A stretch of 64,000 bases of DNA, from positions 124,001-188,000 of the forward strand of contig JABACD010000004.1 in NCBI GenBank assembly GCA_014237855.1. The letters run 5' to 3'. The stretch comes from Planctomycetota bacterium (GTDB taxonomy: Bacteria; Planctomycetota; UBA1135; GCA-002686595). Below the pieces are notes generated by a model. The model ran no database searches. It saw only the letters and a program-made list of their open reading frames with translations, and was not told where the DNA came from. A program made the position numbers and the translations under genes. Below, piece after piece: positions 17,595-25,875 of this stretch. How positions within the stretch are numbered: the stretch's first letter is position 1; each line of letters starts with the position of its first letter.

Positions 17595-18479
17595 TTGATC
17601 TCTCCTCCGACCCAGGTTGAAGAACCCAGCTCGGCTGGCGAGATGTTGCAGCTAGCCAGGGCCTTTCTCGAGCGCAAGGGACTCGAGGAGGCTCGACTCG
17701 AGGCTGAGCTCCTGGTGGCGCACGCCCTGGGCCTCGACCGCTTGGGCCTGTTCATGCAGCTGGATCGCCCCCTGTCTGGCGAGGAGATTGATCGAGCGAG
17801 GGATCTCCTGGTGCGGCGGGGCAAGCGGGAGCCGGTGGCCTACATCACGGGCCGGCGGGAATTCTACGGCCGTGACTTCGAGGTCGGTCCGGGGGTCCTG
17901 ATCCCCCGTCCCGAGACAGAGTTGATCGTGGACCTGGTTCGCGAGCGCCTTGCAGCCCGAGAGGAGCAGGGTCCGGCGAGCATCGCGGACCTTGGCTGCG
18001 GCAGCGGGTGCCTGGCCGTCACCCTGGCGCTGGAGGTGCCAAACGCTCGTGTTGTGGCGTCTGACCTTTGCGCCCAGGCGGTCGCTCGAACGCGCTCCAA
18101 CGCCGAGAGGCTGGGAGCCCTGGTTGAGGTGATCGAGGGTGATGGAGCCGCCCCCCTGCTCGTGCATGGGCCGTTTGACTTCCTGGTCTCGAATCCGCCC
18201 TACATCGCTCGAGGCGAGGCAGCGCAGCTCAGCCTCGAGGTCAGGGACTTTGAGCCCGAGCTGGCACTCTATGCCCCCGAGAACGATCCCGATCACTGGG
18301 CTGCTGTGCTGATCCGATCCGTGCCCCAGCTGCTCAACCCCGGTGGGCACCTCCTGGTCGAACTGGGACACGAACAGGGCTCAAGGGTCCTGGACCTGGC
18401 TCGCTCCAGCGGGCTGGTGGCCAGCTTGCATGAGGATCTCCAACGCATCCCCCGCGTGCTGGAGGTCCAGCGCGGTTAG
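17595..18479 (+). CDS. prmC: Release factor glutamine methyltransferase PrmC
   Basis: PrmC methylates the glutamine of the GGQ motif in release factors, using S-adenosylmethionine, and so raises termination efficiency. The 294-residue protein has the helical substrate domain (1-85), the YITGRREFYG motif, LIPRPETE, the SAM-binding GCGSGCLAV loop and the catalytic NPPYI motif. Its substrate RF1 is encoded at 15263-16345. The start is TTG at 17595, eight bases after the preceding membrane protein; an AGCTGGAA stretch just upstream is a weak ribosome-binding site. Confidence 0.93.
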   Translation: MISPPTQVEEPSSAGEMLQLARAFLERKGLEEARLEAELLVAHALGLDRLGLFMQLDRPLSGEEIDRARDLLVRRGKREPVAYITGRREFYGRDFEVGPGVLIPRPETELIVDLVRERLAAREEQGPASIADLGCGSGCLAVTLALEVPNARVVASDLCAQAVARTRSNAERLGALVEVIEGDGAAPLLVHGPFDFLVSNPPYIARGEAAQLSLEVRDFEPELALYAPENDPDHWAAVLIRSVPQLLNPGGHLLVELGHEQGSRVLDLARSSGLVASLHEDLQRIPRVLEVQRG

Positions 18480-18534
18480 TCTTTCCCGTTCGAGCGGTGC
18501 CCGGGGCCCTCAGCGCCAGGCTCAGGGGAGCGGG

Positions 18535-19008
18535 CTAGACCTCAGGCTCGAATTCCGGGTGGGTGTCGACGAACATGGCCACAGCGCCCTTCTCGACCTC
18601 ACTGAGCTCTGGCATGAAGACGGCAATCTCGTAGTGGTCGAGGCGGTCCGAGATGACCTCCGAGCGCACCACGATCCCAGTTCCACGAATGACCGTGTGC
18701 CGCTCACCGTGGGGGAGATCGAGCTCGATGGCCAGGGTGGTCATGAGCTTGAGTGGCCGGTCGAGGAAGAAGCAGACACCAGCCTCACTGATGTCTCTCA
18801 CCCGGGCCTCATAGCGCCCCTCGGGAAGGTCGAGGGAGATAGGCCAATCCGCCTTGGCGCGGGGCCAGCGGCGGCGCTCACGGCCAGTTTCTTGGGTGGG
18901 AGCCAGGGGGCCGGAATCTGCCGACATGGGGTCGCTTGTTGAGGAGGTCGTGGGGTCGGGCGGCTCCTCTTTGGAGGAGGCTCGATCGGAGCGGGGACGC
19001 TTGGTCAT
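18535..19008 (-). CDS. PilZ-domain protein, likely c-di-GMP binding
   Basis: The 157-residue protein has a Ser/Pro/Glu-rich N-terminus (1-45) followed by a single PilZ domain. The RRRWPRAKAD segment supplies the RxxxR part and DISEAGVCFF supplies the D/NxSxxG part of the c-di-GMP site. A later beta-rich stretch (GTGIVVRSEVI) completes the barrel. Such stand-alone PilZ proteins act as c-di-GMP receptors affecting motility, adhesion or secretion; the partner is not visible here. ATG at 19008 is preferred because a plausible promoter lies at 19053-19081; the in-frame ATG at 19038 would leave a leader of only a few bases. Confidence 0.83.
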   Translation of the reverse strand: MTKRPRSDRASSKEEPPDPTTSSTSDPMSADSGPLAPTQETGRERRRWPRAKADWPISLDLPEGRYEARVRDISEAGVCFFLDRPLKLMTTLAIELDLPHGERHTVIRGTGIVVRSEVISDRLDHYEIAVFMPELSEVEKGAVAMFVDTHPEFEPEV

Positions 19009-19052
19009 GGTCGGGGGCTCACGGAGCCCTGGAGGCATTCACCAGACTGCTC

Positions 19053-19081
19053 AATGTATACCGAGATCCAGATCCTGTCCA
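19053..19081 (-). promoter_or_regulatory. Possible sigma-70 promoter of the PilZ gene
   Basis: On the minus strand TGGACA (19076-19081, five of six matches to TTGACA) is followed after 17 bases by TACATT (19053-19058, four of six to TATAAT). Transcription would begin near 19046, giving a leader of about 38 bases to the ATG at 19008. Confidence 0.4.
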
Positions 19082-19323
19082 TAATGCCCGGGCATTCGCT
19101 CGGAACAGGAAGACCTCCGAGGGTGTCGTGAAATGGTGCGGAGGGTGGGCTACACTGGGGCCTCGGGTCAGCCATGGAGGGCTGCTCGGTGGTGGCCCGT
19201 AGGAGGGTCATGCATCTGGCGGAAGGCGGCGACCTGTACCAAATTTCACGGCCACCCTGACGGTGCGAGACCCAGGGCAAACAATCGAGACCAGGACCTG
19301 CTATCGCGGGAGGAACGAGAACG
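19082..19323. other. Upstream region of ssb in the PilZ-ssb divergent gap
   Basis: Together with 19009-19081 this forms a gap of about 315 bases between divergent genes. A TACACT hexamer at 19151-19156 may be an ssb -10 element. A GGGAGGA ribosome-binding site lies about eight bases before the ssb ATG. I see no coding region or RNA structure that I can name. Confidence 0.35.
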
Positions 19324-19788
19324 ATGTCGAGCTACAACAAGGTCATCTTGATGGGAAACCTGACCAGGGATCCCGAGCTGCGCTTCACGCAGAGCAATGT
19401 CGCCATCTGCAAGTTCGGCCTCGCGGTCAACAGGCGCTTCAAGGATCAGAGTGGGGAGTGGAAGGAAGAGCCCACGTTCGTGGACATCACGATCTTCGGA
19501 AAACGAGGTGAGGCCTTCGCCAAGTTCCACAGCAAGGGCAAGCCCGCCTTCGTCGAGGGCACCCTGCGATTCGATACCTGGGAAGATCAGCAGGGCAACA
19601 AGCGCAGCAAGCTCTACGTGGTTGGTGACACCTGGGAGTTCGTCGGCGGTGGCAGCCCCGGCGGTGGCGGCGGCGGCGGAGGCTACGAGAATCGACCCGC
19701 TCAGCCTCAGGCCGCTGCTGGACAGGAGCAAGGTGGCTATGGCGGTCCTCAGCCGGATTACCTAGAGGTCGACGACACGCCCTTCTGA
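19324..19788 (+). CDS. ssb: Single-stranded DNA-binding protein
   Basis: SSB coats single-stranded DNA during replication and repair and recruits partner proteins. The 154-residue protein has the OB-fold in residues 1-105, beginning SSYNKVILMGNLTRDPELR and containing FVDITIFGKRGE and FVEGTLRFDTWED. A Gly-rich linker (110-125) and Gln/Pro-rich segment lead to the acidic tip EVDDTPF, the partner-binding end equivalent to DDDIPF of E. coli. rpsF and rpsR, frequent ssb neighbours, are not present; a MoaD-MoaE gene follows after 49 bases. Confidence 0.95.
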   Translation: MSSYNKVILMGNLTRDPELRFTQSNVAICKFGLAVNRRFKDQSGEWKEEPTFVDITIFGKRGEAFAKFHSKGKPAFVEGTLRFDTWEDQQGNKRSKLYVVGDTWEFVGGGSPGGGGGGGGYENRPAQPQAAAGQEQGGYGGPQPDYLEVDDTPF

Positions 19789-19837
19789 ATCGCCAAGAGT
19801 CGGAGGAGGGGTTGCACCTTTCCTGTCGGAGATTGAG

Positions 19838-20551
19838 ATGAAACTTCGTGTCTTGCTTTTTGCCAGCCTGCGGGAAAGAGCCGGCACCGGGGAGCTTCTG
19901 TGCGAAGGACTCCCCGGCGACCTGGATCTTGCTGGGCTCAAGCGAGAGCTTGAGGAGCGTCATCCCGAGCTAGGTGAATTGAGCCATGTGGCTGGAGTGA
20001 TTGCCGAGCGCTATGTGGACGACCACACCATGCTGGTCGATGGACAGGAGGTGGCTCTACTGCCTCCGGTCTCCGGGGGTGAACCGGATCCAGACGAGTT
20101 GCTGGCACGGGGGTGTTTCGAGCTTGCCAGCGCACCCATCGACGAGCGTGCTTGCCGGCTTCGGGTGGAGCACCCCAGCTGCGGGGCGGTGGTCACCTTC
20201 GCTGGCAATGTGCGTGAAACCAACCGTGGAGAGAAGGTCGAGCGGATCGACTACGAGGCCTTCGAGCGCATGGCGTACCCTGAGATGGAACGCATCTTCG
20301 AGAGGTGTCGGAAAGAGCATGGAGATGCAGATGGTTCGTGTCCTCAGAAGGCCCTTCGCATGCTGTGCATCCACCGGATAGGTAGCGTTGGTGTGGGGGA
20401 GTGCTCTGTCTTGATCGCGGTCTCAAGTGCACACCGAGCGGCCGCCTTCGAAGCAGCACGTTTCCTCATCGATGAGCTCAAGGCGAGCCTGCCCGTCTGG
20501 AAGAAGGAGCTCTACTCGGATGGGCACCACTGGATTGGTGACCGCTCATGA
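19838..20551 (+). CDS. MoaD-MoaE fusion, molybdopterin synthase in one chain
   Basis: Molybdopterin synthase adds two sulfurs to cyclic pyranopterin monophosphate. Normally MoaD (sulfur carrier) and MoaE (catalytic) are separate. Here residues 1-81 are a ubiquitin-like MoaD domain ending LLPPVSGG, with G80-G81 in the place of the thiocarboxylate terminus. Residues 90-237 are MoaE, with GAVVTFAGNVRETN, IDYEAFERMA, IHRIGSVGVGE, AAFEAARFLID and PVWKKE including the catalytic lysine. Because a free MoaD C-terminus is needed, either the chain is cleaved after G81, as described for mycobacterial MoaX, or another MoaD serves it. The stop overlaps the start of the next gene by four bases. Confidence 0.9.
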   Translation: MKLRVLLFASLRERAGTGELLCEGLPGDLDLAGLKRELEERHPELGELSHVAGVIAERYVDDHTMLVDGQEVALLPPVSGGEPDPDELLARGCFELASAPIDERACRLRVEHPSCGAVVTFAGNVRETNRGEKVERIDYEAFERMAYPEMERIFERCRKEHGDADGSCPQKALRMLCIHRIGSVGVGECSVLIAVSSAHRAAAFEAARFLIDELKASLPVWKKELYSDGHHWIGDRS

Positions 20552-21207
20552 TGAGCGTTCAAACAGTCGCCGTGACAGCCTTCCAGCAGAACTGCGCGGT
20601 GCTCTCCTGTGATGCGACTGGCGAGGCGGCGATCGTCGATCCCGGCGGAGACCTGGACAAGGTCCTGGCCGTCGTGGAGGAGAAGGGGGTTCGGGTTCGG
20701 ATGATCCTGCTGACTCATGGTCACCTCGACCATGCGGGTGCTGCAACCGAGCTGTCCGAACGGCTGGGGGTGCAGGTCATCGGGCCACATGAGGACGATC
20801 AGTTCTGGCTCGACGGTATGCCGGGCCAGGCACGTATGTTTGGGATGGGCAGCGGTGAGGTGGTCATGCCAGATCAGTACCTCGTGGATGGAGACAAGGT
20901 GTCGTTTGGAGAGGTCGAGCTGGAGGTCCTGCACTGCCCCGGGCACACGCCTGGCCATGTGATCTTCTTTGACGCGGCCTCTCGGGTGGCGATCGTTGGT
21001 GATCTGCTCTTTCGGGGATCAATCGGGCGGAGTGACTTTCCCCGGGGCGATTACGACACCCTGATTCGGTCACTCCAGGAGAAGGTCATCCCGCTTGGCG
21101 ACGATGTGCTCTTCCACTGTGGTCACGGGCCGACCTCGACCATCGGGAGGGAGCGGCAAACGAATCCATATCTTCTTGAACCGGACCGTTTTCGGGGGAT
21201 GAGCTGA
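20548..21207 (+). CDS. Metallo-beta-lactamase-fold hydrolase, glyoxalase II-like
   Basis: The 219-residue protein has the metal-binding THGHLDH motif (HxHxDH), the strand-end histidine in HCPGHTPGH, the bridging Asp in IVGDLLF and a final His in FHCGHGP, all needed for a binuclear site. It is the short YcbL/GloB2-like form, without the C-terminal substrate helix of classical glyoxalase II. Hydrolysis of a thioester such as S-lactoylglutathione is the usual guess, but the substrate is uncertain. Its ATG overlaps the end of the MoaD-MoaE gene, so the two are translationally coupled. Confidence 0.87.
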   Translation: MMSVQTVAVTAFQQNCAVLSCDATGEAAIVDPGGDLDKVLAVVEEKGVRVRMILLTHGHLDHAGAATELSERLGVQVIGPHEDDQFWLDGMPGQARMFGMGSGEVVMPDQYLVDGDKVSFGEVELEVLHCPGHTPGHVIFFDAASRVAIVGDLLFRGSIGRSDFPRGDYDTLIRSLQEKVIPLGDDVLFHCGHGPTSTIGRERQTNPYLLEPDRFRGMS

Positions 21208-21282
21208 ACGCCTCCTATCACTCCTGCTAGCCTGCGCGGCCACACAATCCCGCCCTGGCGGGACCTCCTCGCCTGGAGATCG

Positions 21283-22971
21283 ATGAATCAAAGAACGGAC
21301 TACTCACTTAACGCTCGCGATATCGAGCGAGAAGAACTGGAAGTGGACGTCCTCCTCGTGGGGGCGGGACCGGCCAACCTCGCCTGCGCCATCCACCTGC
21401 AGCGCCTGCTCAAGGAGCGTGGAGTGGAGGACAGGATGATTCTTGTGCTCGATAAGGCAGAGGAGCTCGGCCACCACTCGCTGTCCGGGGCGGTGATGGA
21501 TCCGAAGGGGATCGAGGAGCTCATGCCGGATTGGAAAGAGCGCGACTTCCCGATTGAGACCGAGGTGACTTACGACGCGCTGGCGTTTCTGAGGGCCAAT
21601 GGGAAGCATCACCGCTTTGACGGGATGTTCACTCCGCCCCAGTTCAAGAATCACGGCAACTACATCATCTCCTTGAACAAGGTTGTTCGGTGGATGGCTG
21701 AGCAGGCAGAGGCCACCGGAGTGGATATCTATCCAGGCTTCGCTGCTGCTCAGCTACTGATGGAAGGTGACCGGGTCCTGGGTGTGCAAACCAGGGACAG
21801 TGGCATCGCCAAGGATGGTTCGCGCAAGGCGAACTTCGAACCAGGCATGAACGTGCTGGCCCCGGTCACGGTCCTGGGCGAGGGCCCGCGCGGGAGCCTG
21901 GTGAAGGGGCTCGTGCGAGATCTGAAGCTGGATGAGGGCCGCAATCCACAGACCTACGGGACAGGGATCAAGGAGATCTGGGAGATCGGAGATCGAGCAA
22001 AGGAGCTCTTCGGGTCGGTCTTCCACTCGGGGGGCTATCCGCTGGGGAGCGACGGCTACGGAGGTGGCTGGATCTACGGCATCTCGCCCACTCAGATCAG
22101 CGTTGGCTATGTGGTTGGGCTTGATCATCACGACGCTCGGCTGGATCCGCACGGGCTGTTCGTCAGGTTCAAGCAGCACCCATTCGTTGCCGACTTGATC
22201 GCCGGTGGCAAGCTGGTGCGCTACGGAGCGAAGACCGTCTCAGAAGGTGGTTATTTCTCCATGCCGAGGTTGCAAGGCGATGGCTTCTGCCTGGTAGGCG
22301 ACAGCGCTGGCTTCCTCAATGCCTCCACCCTCAAGGGGGTGCACCTCTCAATCAAGTCAGGGATGCTTGCTGCGGAGGCCATCGCCGATGCGCTGGTCGC
22401 TGGTGATACCTCGGCTGCCAAGCTGGCTCGCTACACGGAGTTGTTCGAGAGTTCATGGGCCAAGGAGGAGCTCTGGGGCGTTCGGAACTGGAGGCAGGCC
22501 TTCGATGGTGGAATGCTGGGCGGCATGATCGATGCTGGCTTCCAGATGATCTCCGGCGGACGTGGACTCAAGGCGCATCGTTCCGGCCATGAGGATCACA
22601 GGACCACGCGCAAGGTCTCCGAGTCGCGCATGACTCAGCCGAAGTTCAATGACACCACCTCGATGGACAAGCTGACGGATGTCTACTACTCGGGAGCCAT
22701 CCACGAGGAAGATCAGCCCAGTCATCTACTCATCACAGATCCATCGGTCTGCGTCGAGCGTTGCACTGTGGAATATGGAAACCCGTGCCAGCACTTCTGT
22801 CCGGCCGCTGTCTACGAGGTCCCCGAGGAGGGGCTGCAGGCCAGCGGTGGCGTTGTGATCAATGCCAGTAACTGCGTGCACTGCAAGACCTGCGATATTG
22901 CCGACCCCTACGAGATCATCCAATGGGTGGTTCCTGAGGGGGGCGGCGGCCCCAAGTACATCGATATGTGA
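21283..22971 (+). CDS. Electron transfer flavoprotein-ubiquinone oxidoreductase
   Basis: ETF-QO passes electrons from reduced electron transfer flavoprotein to the quinone pool and so links fatty-acid and amino-acid oxidation to respiration at the membrane. The 562-residue protein has the FAD dinucleotide fold VDVLLVGAGPANLACAI near the N-terminus and the quinone/FAD region around GDSAGFLNASTLKGVH. The C-terminal [4Fe-4S] domain has cysteines in CVERCTVE, CQHFCPAAVYE and NCVHCKTCDI, ending GGGGPKYIDM. No etfA or etfB is present in the window. A small perfect hairpin at 21248-21263 precedes its ribosome-binding site. Confidence 0.95.
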   Translation: MNQRTDYSLNARDIEREELEVDVLLVGAGPANLACAIHLQRLLKERGVEDRMILVLDKAEELGHHSLSGAVMDPKGIEELMPDWKERDFPIETEVTYDALAFLRANGKHHRFDGMFTPPQFKNHGNYIISLNKVVRWMAEQAEATGVDIYPGFAAAQLLMEGDRVLGVQTRDSGIAKDGSRKANFEPGMNVLAPVTVLGEGPRGSLVKGLVRDLKLDEGRNPQTYGTGIKEIWEIGDRAKELFGSVFHSGGYPLGSDGYGGGWIYGISPTQISVGYVVGLDHHDARLDPHGLFVRFKQHPFVADLIAGGKLVRYGAKTVSEGGYFSMPRLQGDGFCLVGDSAGFLNASTLKGVHLSIKSGMLAAEAIADALVAGDTSAAKLARYTELFESSWAKEELWGVRNWRQAFDGGMLGGMIDAGFQMISGGRGLKAHRSGHEDHRTTRKVSESRMTQPKFNDTTSMDKLTDVYYSGAIHEEDQPSHLLITDPSVCVERCTVEYGNPCQHFCPAAVYEVPEEGLQASGGVVINASNCVHCKTCDIADPYEIIQWVVPEGGGGPKYIDM

Positions 22972-23039
22972 ACGCGCGACGATTCTCTTGATCGCGACCT
23001 AGCCTTCTCTCCCCCCCAAGCCAACACCTGCCAAGCTGC

Positions 23040-24503
23040 ATGAAACTCAGCCACAAGACCCCCTCCGATCCCCTTCCGAAGACTGATTTCCTGGTCGCCT
23101 TTGCCACTGAGGGCAAGAAGCCTCAGCTGCCGGGAGGCGTCAGCCTGCCTGCAGCCGCGCTCAAGGAATTCGATGGCAAGGCTCGTAAGAGCCGCCTGAC
23201 CGACGCCACCAAGGGGGGCGCCGGCCGGGTGCTTCTCGTCGGGCTCGGCCCGGCCAAGGAAGTCGATGTAGAAGGGCTTCGACGCGCTGCTGCGATCGGA
23301 GTCAAGGCGGCTGAAGACCACAAGGCATCGGGCGCAACCGTCTACGTCGGGGATTCAATTGCCAAGCTTGCAGGTGGGCCCATGGCGGCCGGCTGTGCTG
23401 TGGCGGAGGGCGCTGGAATGGGGCACTACCGCTACGACCTCGGCAAGAGCAAGCCGGAACCGCGGGCGCTCAAGCGGGCTGTGGTGATGGGACAAGGCGC
23501 GGACTTCAAGAAAGGTGTGAAGCGTGGAGCAGCTCTTGCGGAAGCGAACCTCTTCACCCGTGATCTGCAGAACCTGGCTGGCAATCAGCTGACACCATCG
23601 AAGCTGGCGGACAAGGCTCGCGGGCTTGCCAAGCGCAGCCCCAAGATCTCCTGCAAGGTCATGGACGAGGCCGGCATGAAGCGGCTTGGAATGGGCTTGT
23701 TGCTGGGTGTCTCCGCTGGTTCAGCAGAACCGGCCAAGCTCATTCATCTGGTCTACAAGCCCAAGGGTAAGTCCAAGGGGAAGATTGCACTCGTGGGCAA
23801 GGGGCTGACCTTTGATGCTGGTGGCATCAGCATCAAGCCCAGTCGTGGAATGGAGGAGATGCGCTACGACATGTCGGGCAGCGCTGCTGTCCTGGGAACC
23901 TTCCACGCCTTGGGGGATCTCGACGTGCCGTATGAGGTTCATGGAATCGTGCCCTCCTCAGAGAACCTCTGCGATGGTCTGGCCACCAAGCCGGGCGACA
24001 TCCATGTGGCGATGAATGGCAAGACTGTCGAGATCATCAACACGGACGCTGAGGGGCGACTGATTCTCGCCGATGCGCTCTGCTACACGGTATCGAAGGT
24101 CAAGCCGGACACCATCATCGACCTGGCGACCCTGACGGGTGCGGTCATCATGGCCCTGGGGCACGAGATGAGCGCCTGCTACGCCACCACGGACAAGCTC
24201 CGAGATGGTCTCTTGGCAGCGGGTGAAGCCAGCGGTGAGGCCCTCTGGTCGATGCCCCTCCACAAGGCCTTTGTCGAGAACATGGGCGCCGGGCCGGCCG
24301 ATCTGCGCAACATCTGCACCCCGAACATGGGGGGCGGGTCCATCGCTGGAGCGGCCTTCCTGTCCCAGTTCGTGGGGGATACCGCATGGAGCCATCTGGA
24401 CATCGCTGGGACGGCCTGGAATCAGGCCAGCCGGGACTACACCGGGGGCAGCGGGGGCACTGGAGTTGGAACCCGGCTCCTCATCGAGTATCTTTCTCGC
24501 TAG
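23040..24503 (+). CDS. pepA: Leucyl aminopeptidase, M17 family
   Basis: This 487-residue M17 peptidase removes N-terminal amino acids from peptides in the cytoplasm, using two metal ions. The catalytic domain has the metal and active-site segments VGKGLTFDAGGISIKPS and NTDAEGRLILADALCY, the family signature. The N-terminal domain (1-170) is more variable, with many Lys/Ala residues. Some relatives (E. coli PepA) also bind DNA; nothing here shows that. It sits 68 bases after ETF-QO and before citrate synthase, a group of metabolic genes on one strand. Confidence 0.95.
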   Translation: MKLSHKTPSDPLPKTDFLVAFATEGKKPQLPGGVSLPAAALKEFDGKARKSRLTDATKGGAGRVLLVGLGPAKEVDVEGLRRAAAIGVKAAEDHKASGATVYVGDSIAKLAGGPMAAGCAVAEGAGMGHYRYDLGKSKPEPRALKRAVVMGQGADFKKGVKRGAALAEANLFTRDLQNLAGNQLTPSKLADKARGLAKRSPKISCKVMDEAGMKRLGMGLLLGVSAGSAEPAKLIHLVYKPKGKSKGKIALVGKGLTFDAGGISIKPSRGMEEMRYDMSGSAAVLGTFHALGDLDVPYEVHGIVPSSENLCDGLATKPGDIHVAMNGKTVEIINTDAEGRLILADALCYTVSKVKPDTIIDLATLTGAVIMALGHEMSACYATTDKLRDGLLAAGEASGEALWSMPLHKAFVENMGAGPADLRNICTPNMGGGSIAGAAFLSQFVGDTAWSHLDIAGTAWNQASRDYTGGSGGTGVGTRLLIEYLSR

Positions 24504-24636
24504 GTCTCAGAGTCCGGAAAGGAATTCTCAGCGAGCGGGGCCTGTCCCGAGAACGAGCGGATTGTCGTCTCGCTTCACCTAATTACCGATTCCCCATGAG
24601 GAGCGCACCCAGAGACGGGGCCGCGCCGGCAAACAA

Positions 24637-25779
24637 GTGACAGTCAAGGAAAACATCCTAGTCCCCGGTCTCGCTGGCATCCCAGCCGCAGAATCTGCAG
24701 TCAGTTACATCGACGGCCAGGCCGGCGTGCTCGAGTATCGGGGTATACCGATCGAGGCGCTTGCCGAGCACAGCACCTTCGAGGAGGTCGCCTGGCTCTT
24801 GCTGAATGGTCGTCTGCCAACGCAGGCAGAGCTCGACGAGTTCGAGGCCAAGCTGATCGCCAACCGCACCTTACCTCAGGGGGTTCTGGACACCATCGCC
24901 AGCCTTCCAGGTGATGGCCACCCGATGGCTGCGCTGCAGGTCGGCTACGCGGCGCTTGGAATGCACAGCCCGGATGTCAACGCGCTTGATCCCGGTCAGC
25001 GACAGGAGGCCATTGCGCGCTTGATCGCGGCAACGCCAACCCTGGTAGCTGCCTTTGCGCGCTCCCGTGCAGGCATGGATTTCGTCGCTCCGGATCCGAC
25101 CCTCTCCACAGCTGCCAACTTCCTGTGGATGTTGAATGGCGAGAAGCCGGAGGATCTTGTCGGCCGTGTGCTGGACGTCGCCCTGATCCTGCACGCTGAT
25201 CACACCATGAACGCGTCCACCTTCACCGCGCGTGTGGTGGCCTCGACCGAGTCGGATCCGTACAGCGTCTGTGCCTCGGCGATCGGATCTCTCAAGGGGC
25301 CCCTGCACGGCGGCGCCAATGAGCGGGTGCTTATCCAGCTCGAGAAGATCGGGTCGGTTGATGCCGTCGAGGGCTGGCTTGACCAGCAGATTTCCGCCAA
25401 GGGCAAGATCATGGGCTTCGGTCATCGGGTGTACAAGACGAAGGACCCGCGATCGACCAACCTCCAGCTGCTTGCACGTGAGATGTTCGAGACCTTCGGT
25501 AGCACTCCGATGTATGACATCGCCCTCAAGCTAGAGGATGCAGTCGTCGCTCGCCTGGGTCAGAAGGGGATCTACCCGAACGTCGACTTCTTCAGTGGAA
25601 TCGTCTATCAGAAGATGGGCATCCCAACAGACGTCTTCACGCCCATCTTTGCGATCGCTCGGGTGGCCGGGTGGCTGTCGCATTGGGATGAGCAAATGAA
25701 CGACAACCGGCTCTTCAGGCCTGGCCAGATTTTCACGGGTACGCACGGGGCGCGCTACGTCCCGATTTCCGAGCGTTAG
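24637..25779 (+). CDS. Citrate synthase
   Basis: Citrate synthase condenses acetyl-CoA and oxaloacetate, the entry step of the TCA cycle. The 380-residue length matches the short CitZ/archaeal-type dimeric form rather than the NADH-sensitive 427-residue form. Catalytic His residues are in ILHADHTMNAST and MGFGHRVYKTKDPR, and the catalytic Asp is in NVDFFSGIVYQKMG. The N-terminus carries the YRGIPIEALAE signature of this family. The start is GTG at 24637. 2-methylcitrate synthase is a close relative and remains possible, but no prp genes lie nearby. Confidence 0.93.
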   Translation: MTVKENILVPGLAGIPAAESAVSYIDGQAGVLEYRGIPIEALAEHSTFEEVAWLLLNGRLPTQAELDEFEAKLIANRTLPQGVLDTIASLPGDGHPMAALQVGYAALGMHSPDVNALDPGQRQEAIARLIAATPTLVAAFARSRAGMDFVAPDPTLSTAANFLWMLNGEKPEDLVGRVLDVALILHADHTMNASTFTARVVASTESDPYSVCASAIGSLKGPLHGGANERVLIQLEKIGSVDAVEGWLDQQISAKGKIMGFGHRVYKTKDPRSTNLQLLAREMFETFGSTPMYDIALKLEDAVVARLGQKGIYPNVDFFSGIVYQKMGIPTDVFTPIFAIARVAGWLSHWDEQMNDNRLFRPGQIFTGTHGARYVPISER

Positions 25780-25875
25780 ATCCTGGCATCCGGTGGCGTC
25801 CCATGGCCCTCTCTTCGAGGGTCAGGCTGGGGCGGTGCCCCAAGAACTCCCACTCCTCCGCTAAGGATTCGGCCC

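Noticed and set aside
21248-21263. Hairpin before ETF-QO as a riboswitch
   Set aside because: It is only a 6-bp stem with a 4-base loop and no conserved aptamer elements; likely chance or a weak mRNA structure.
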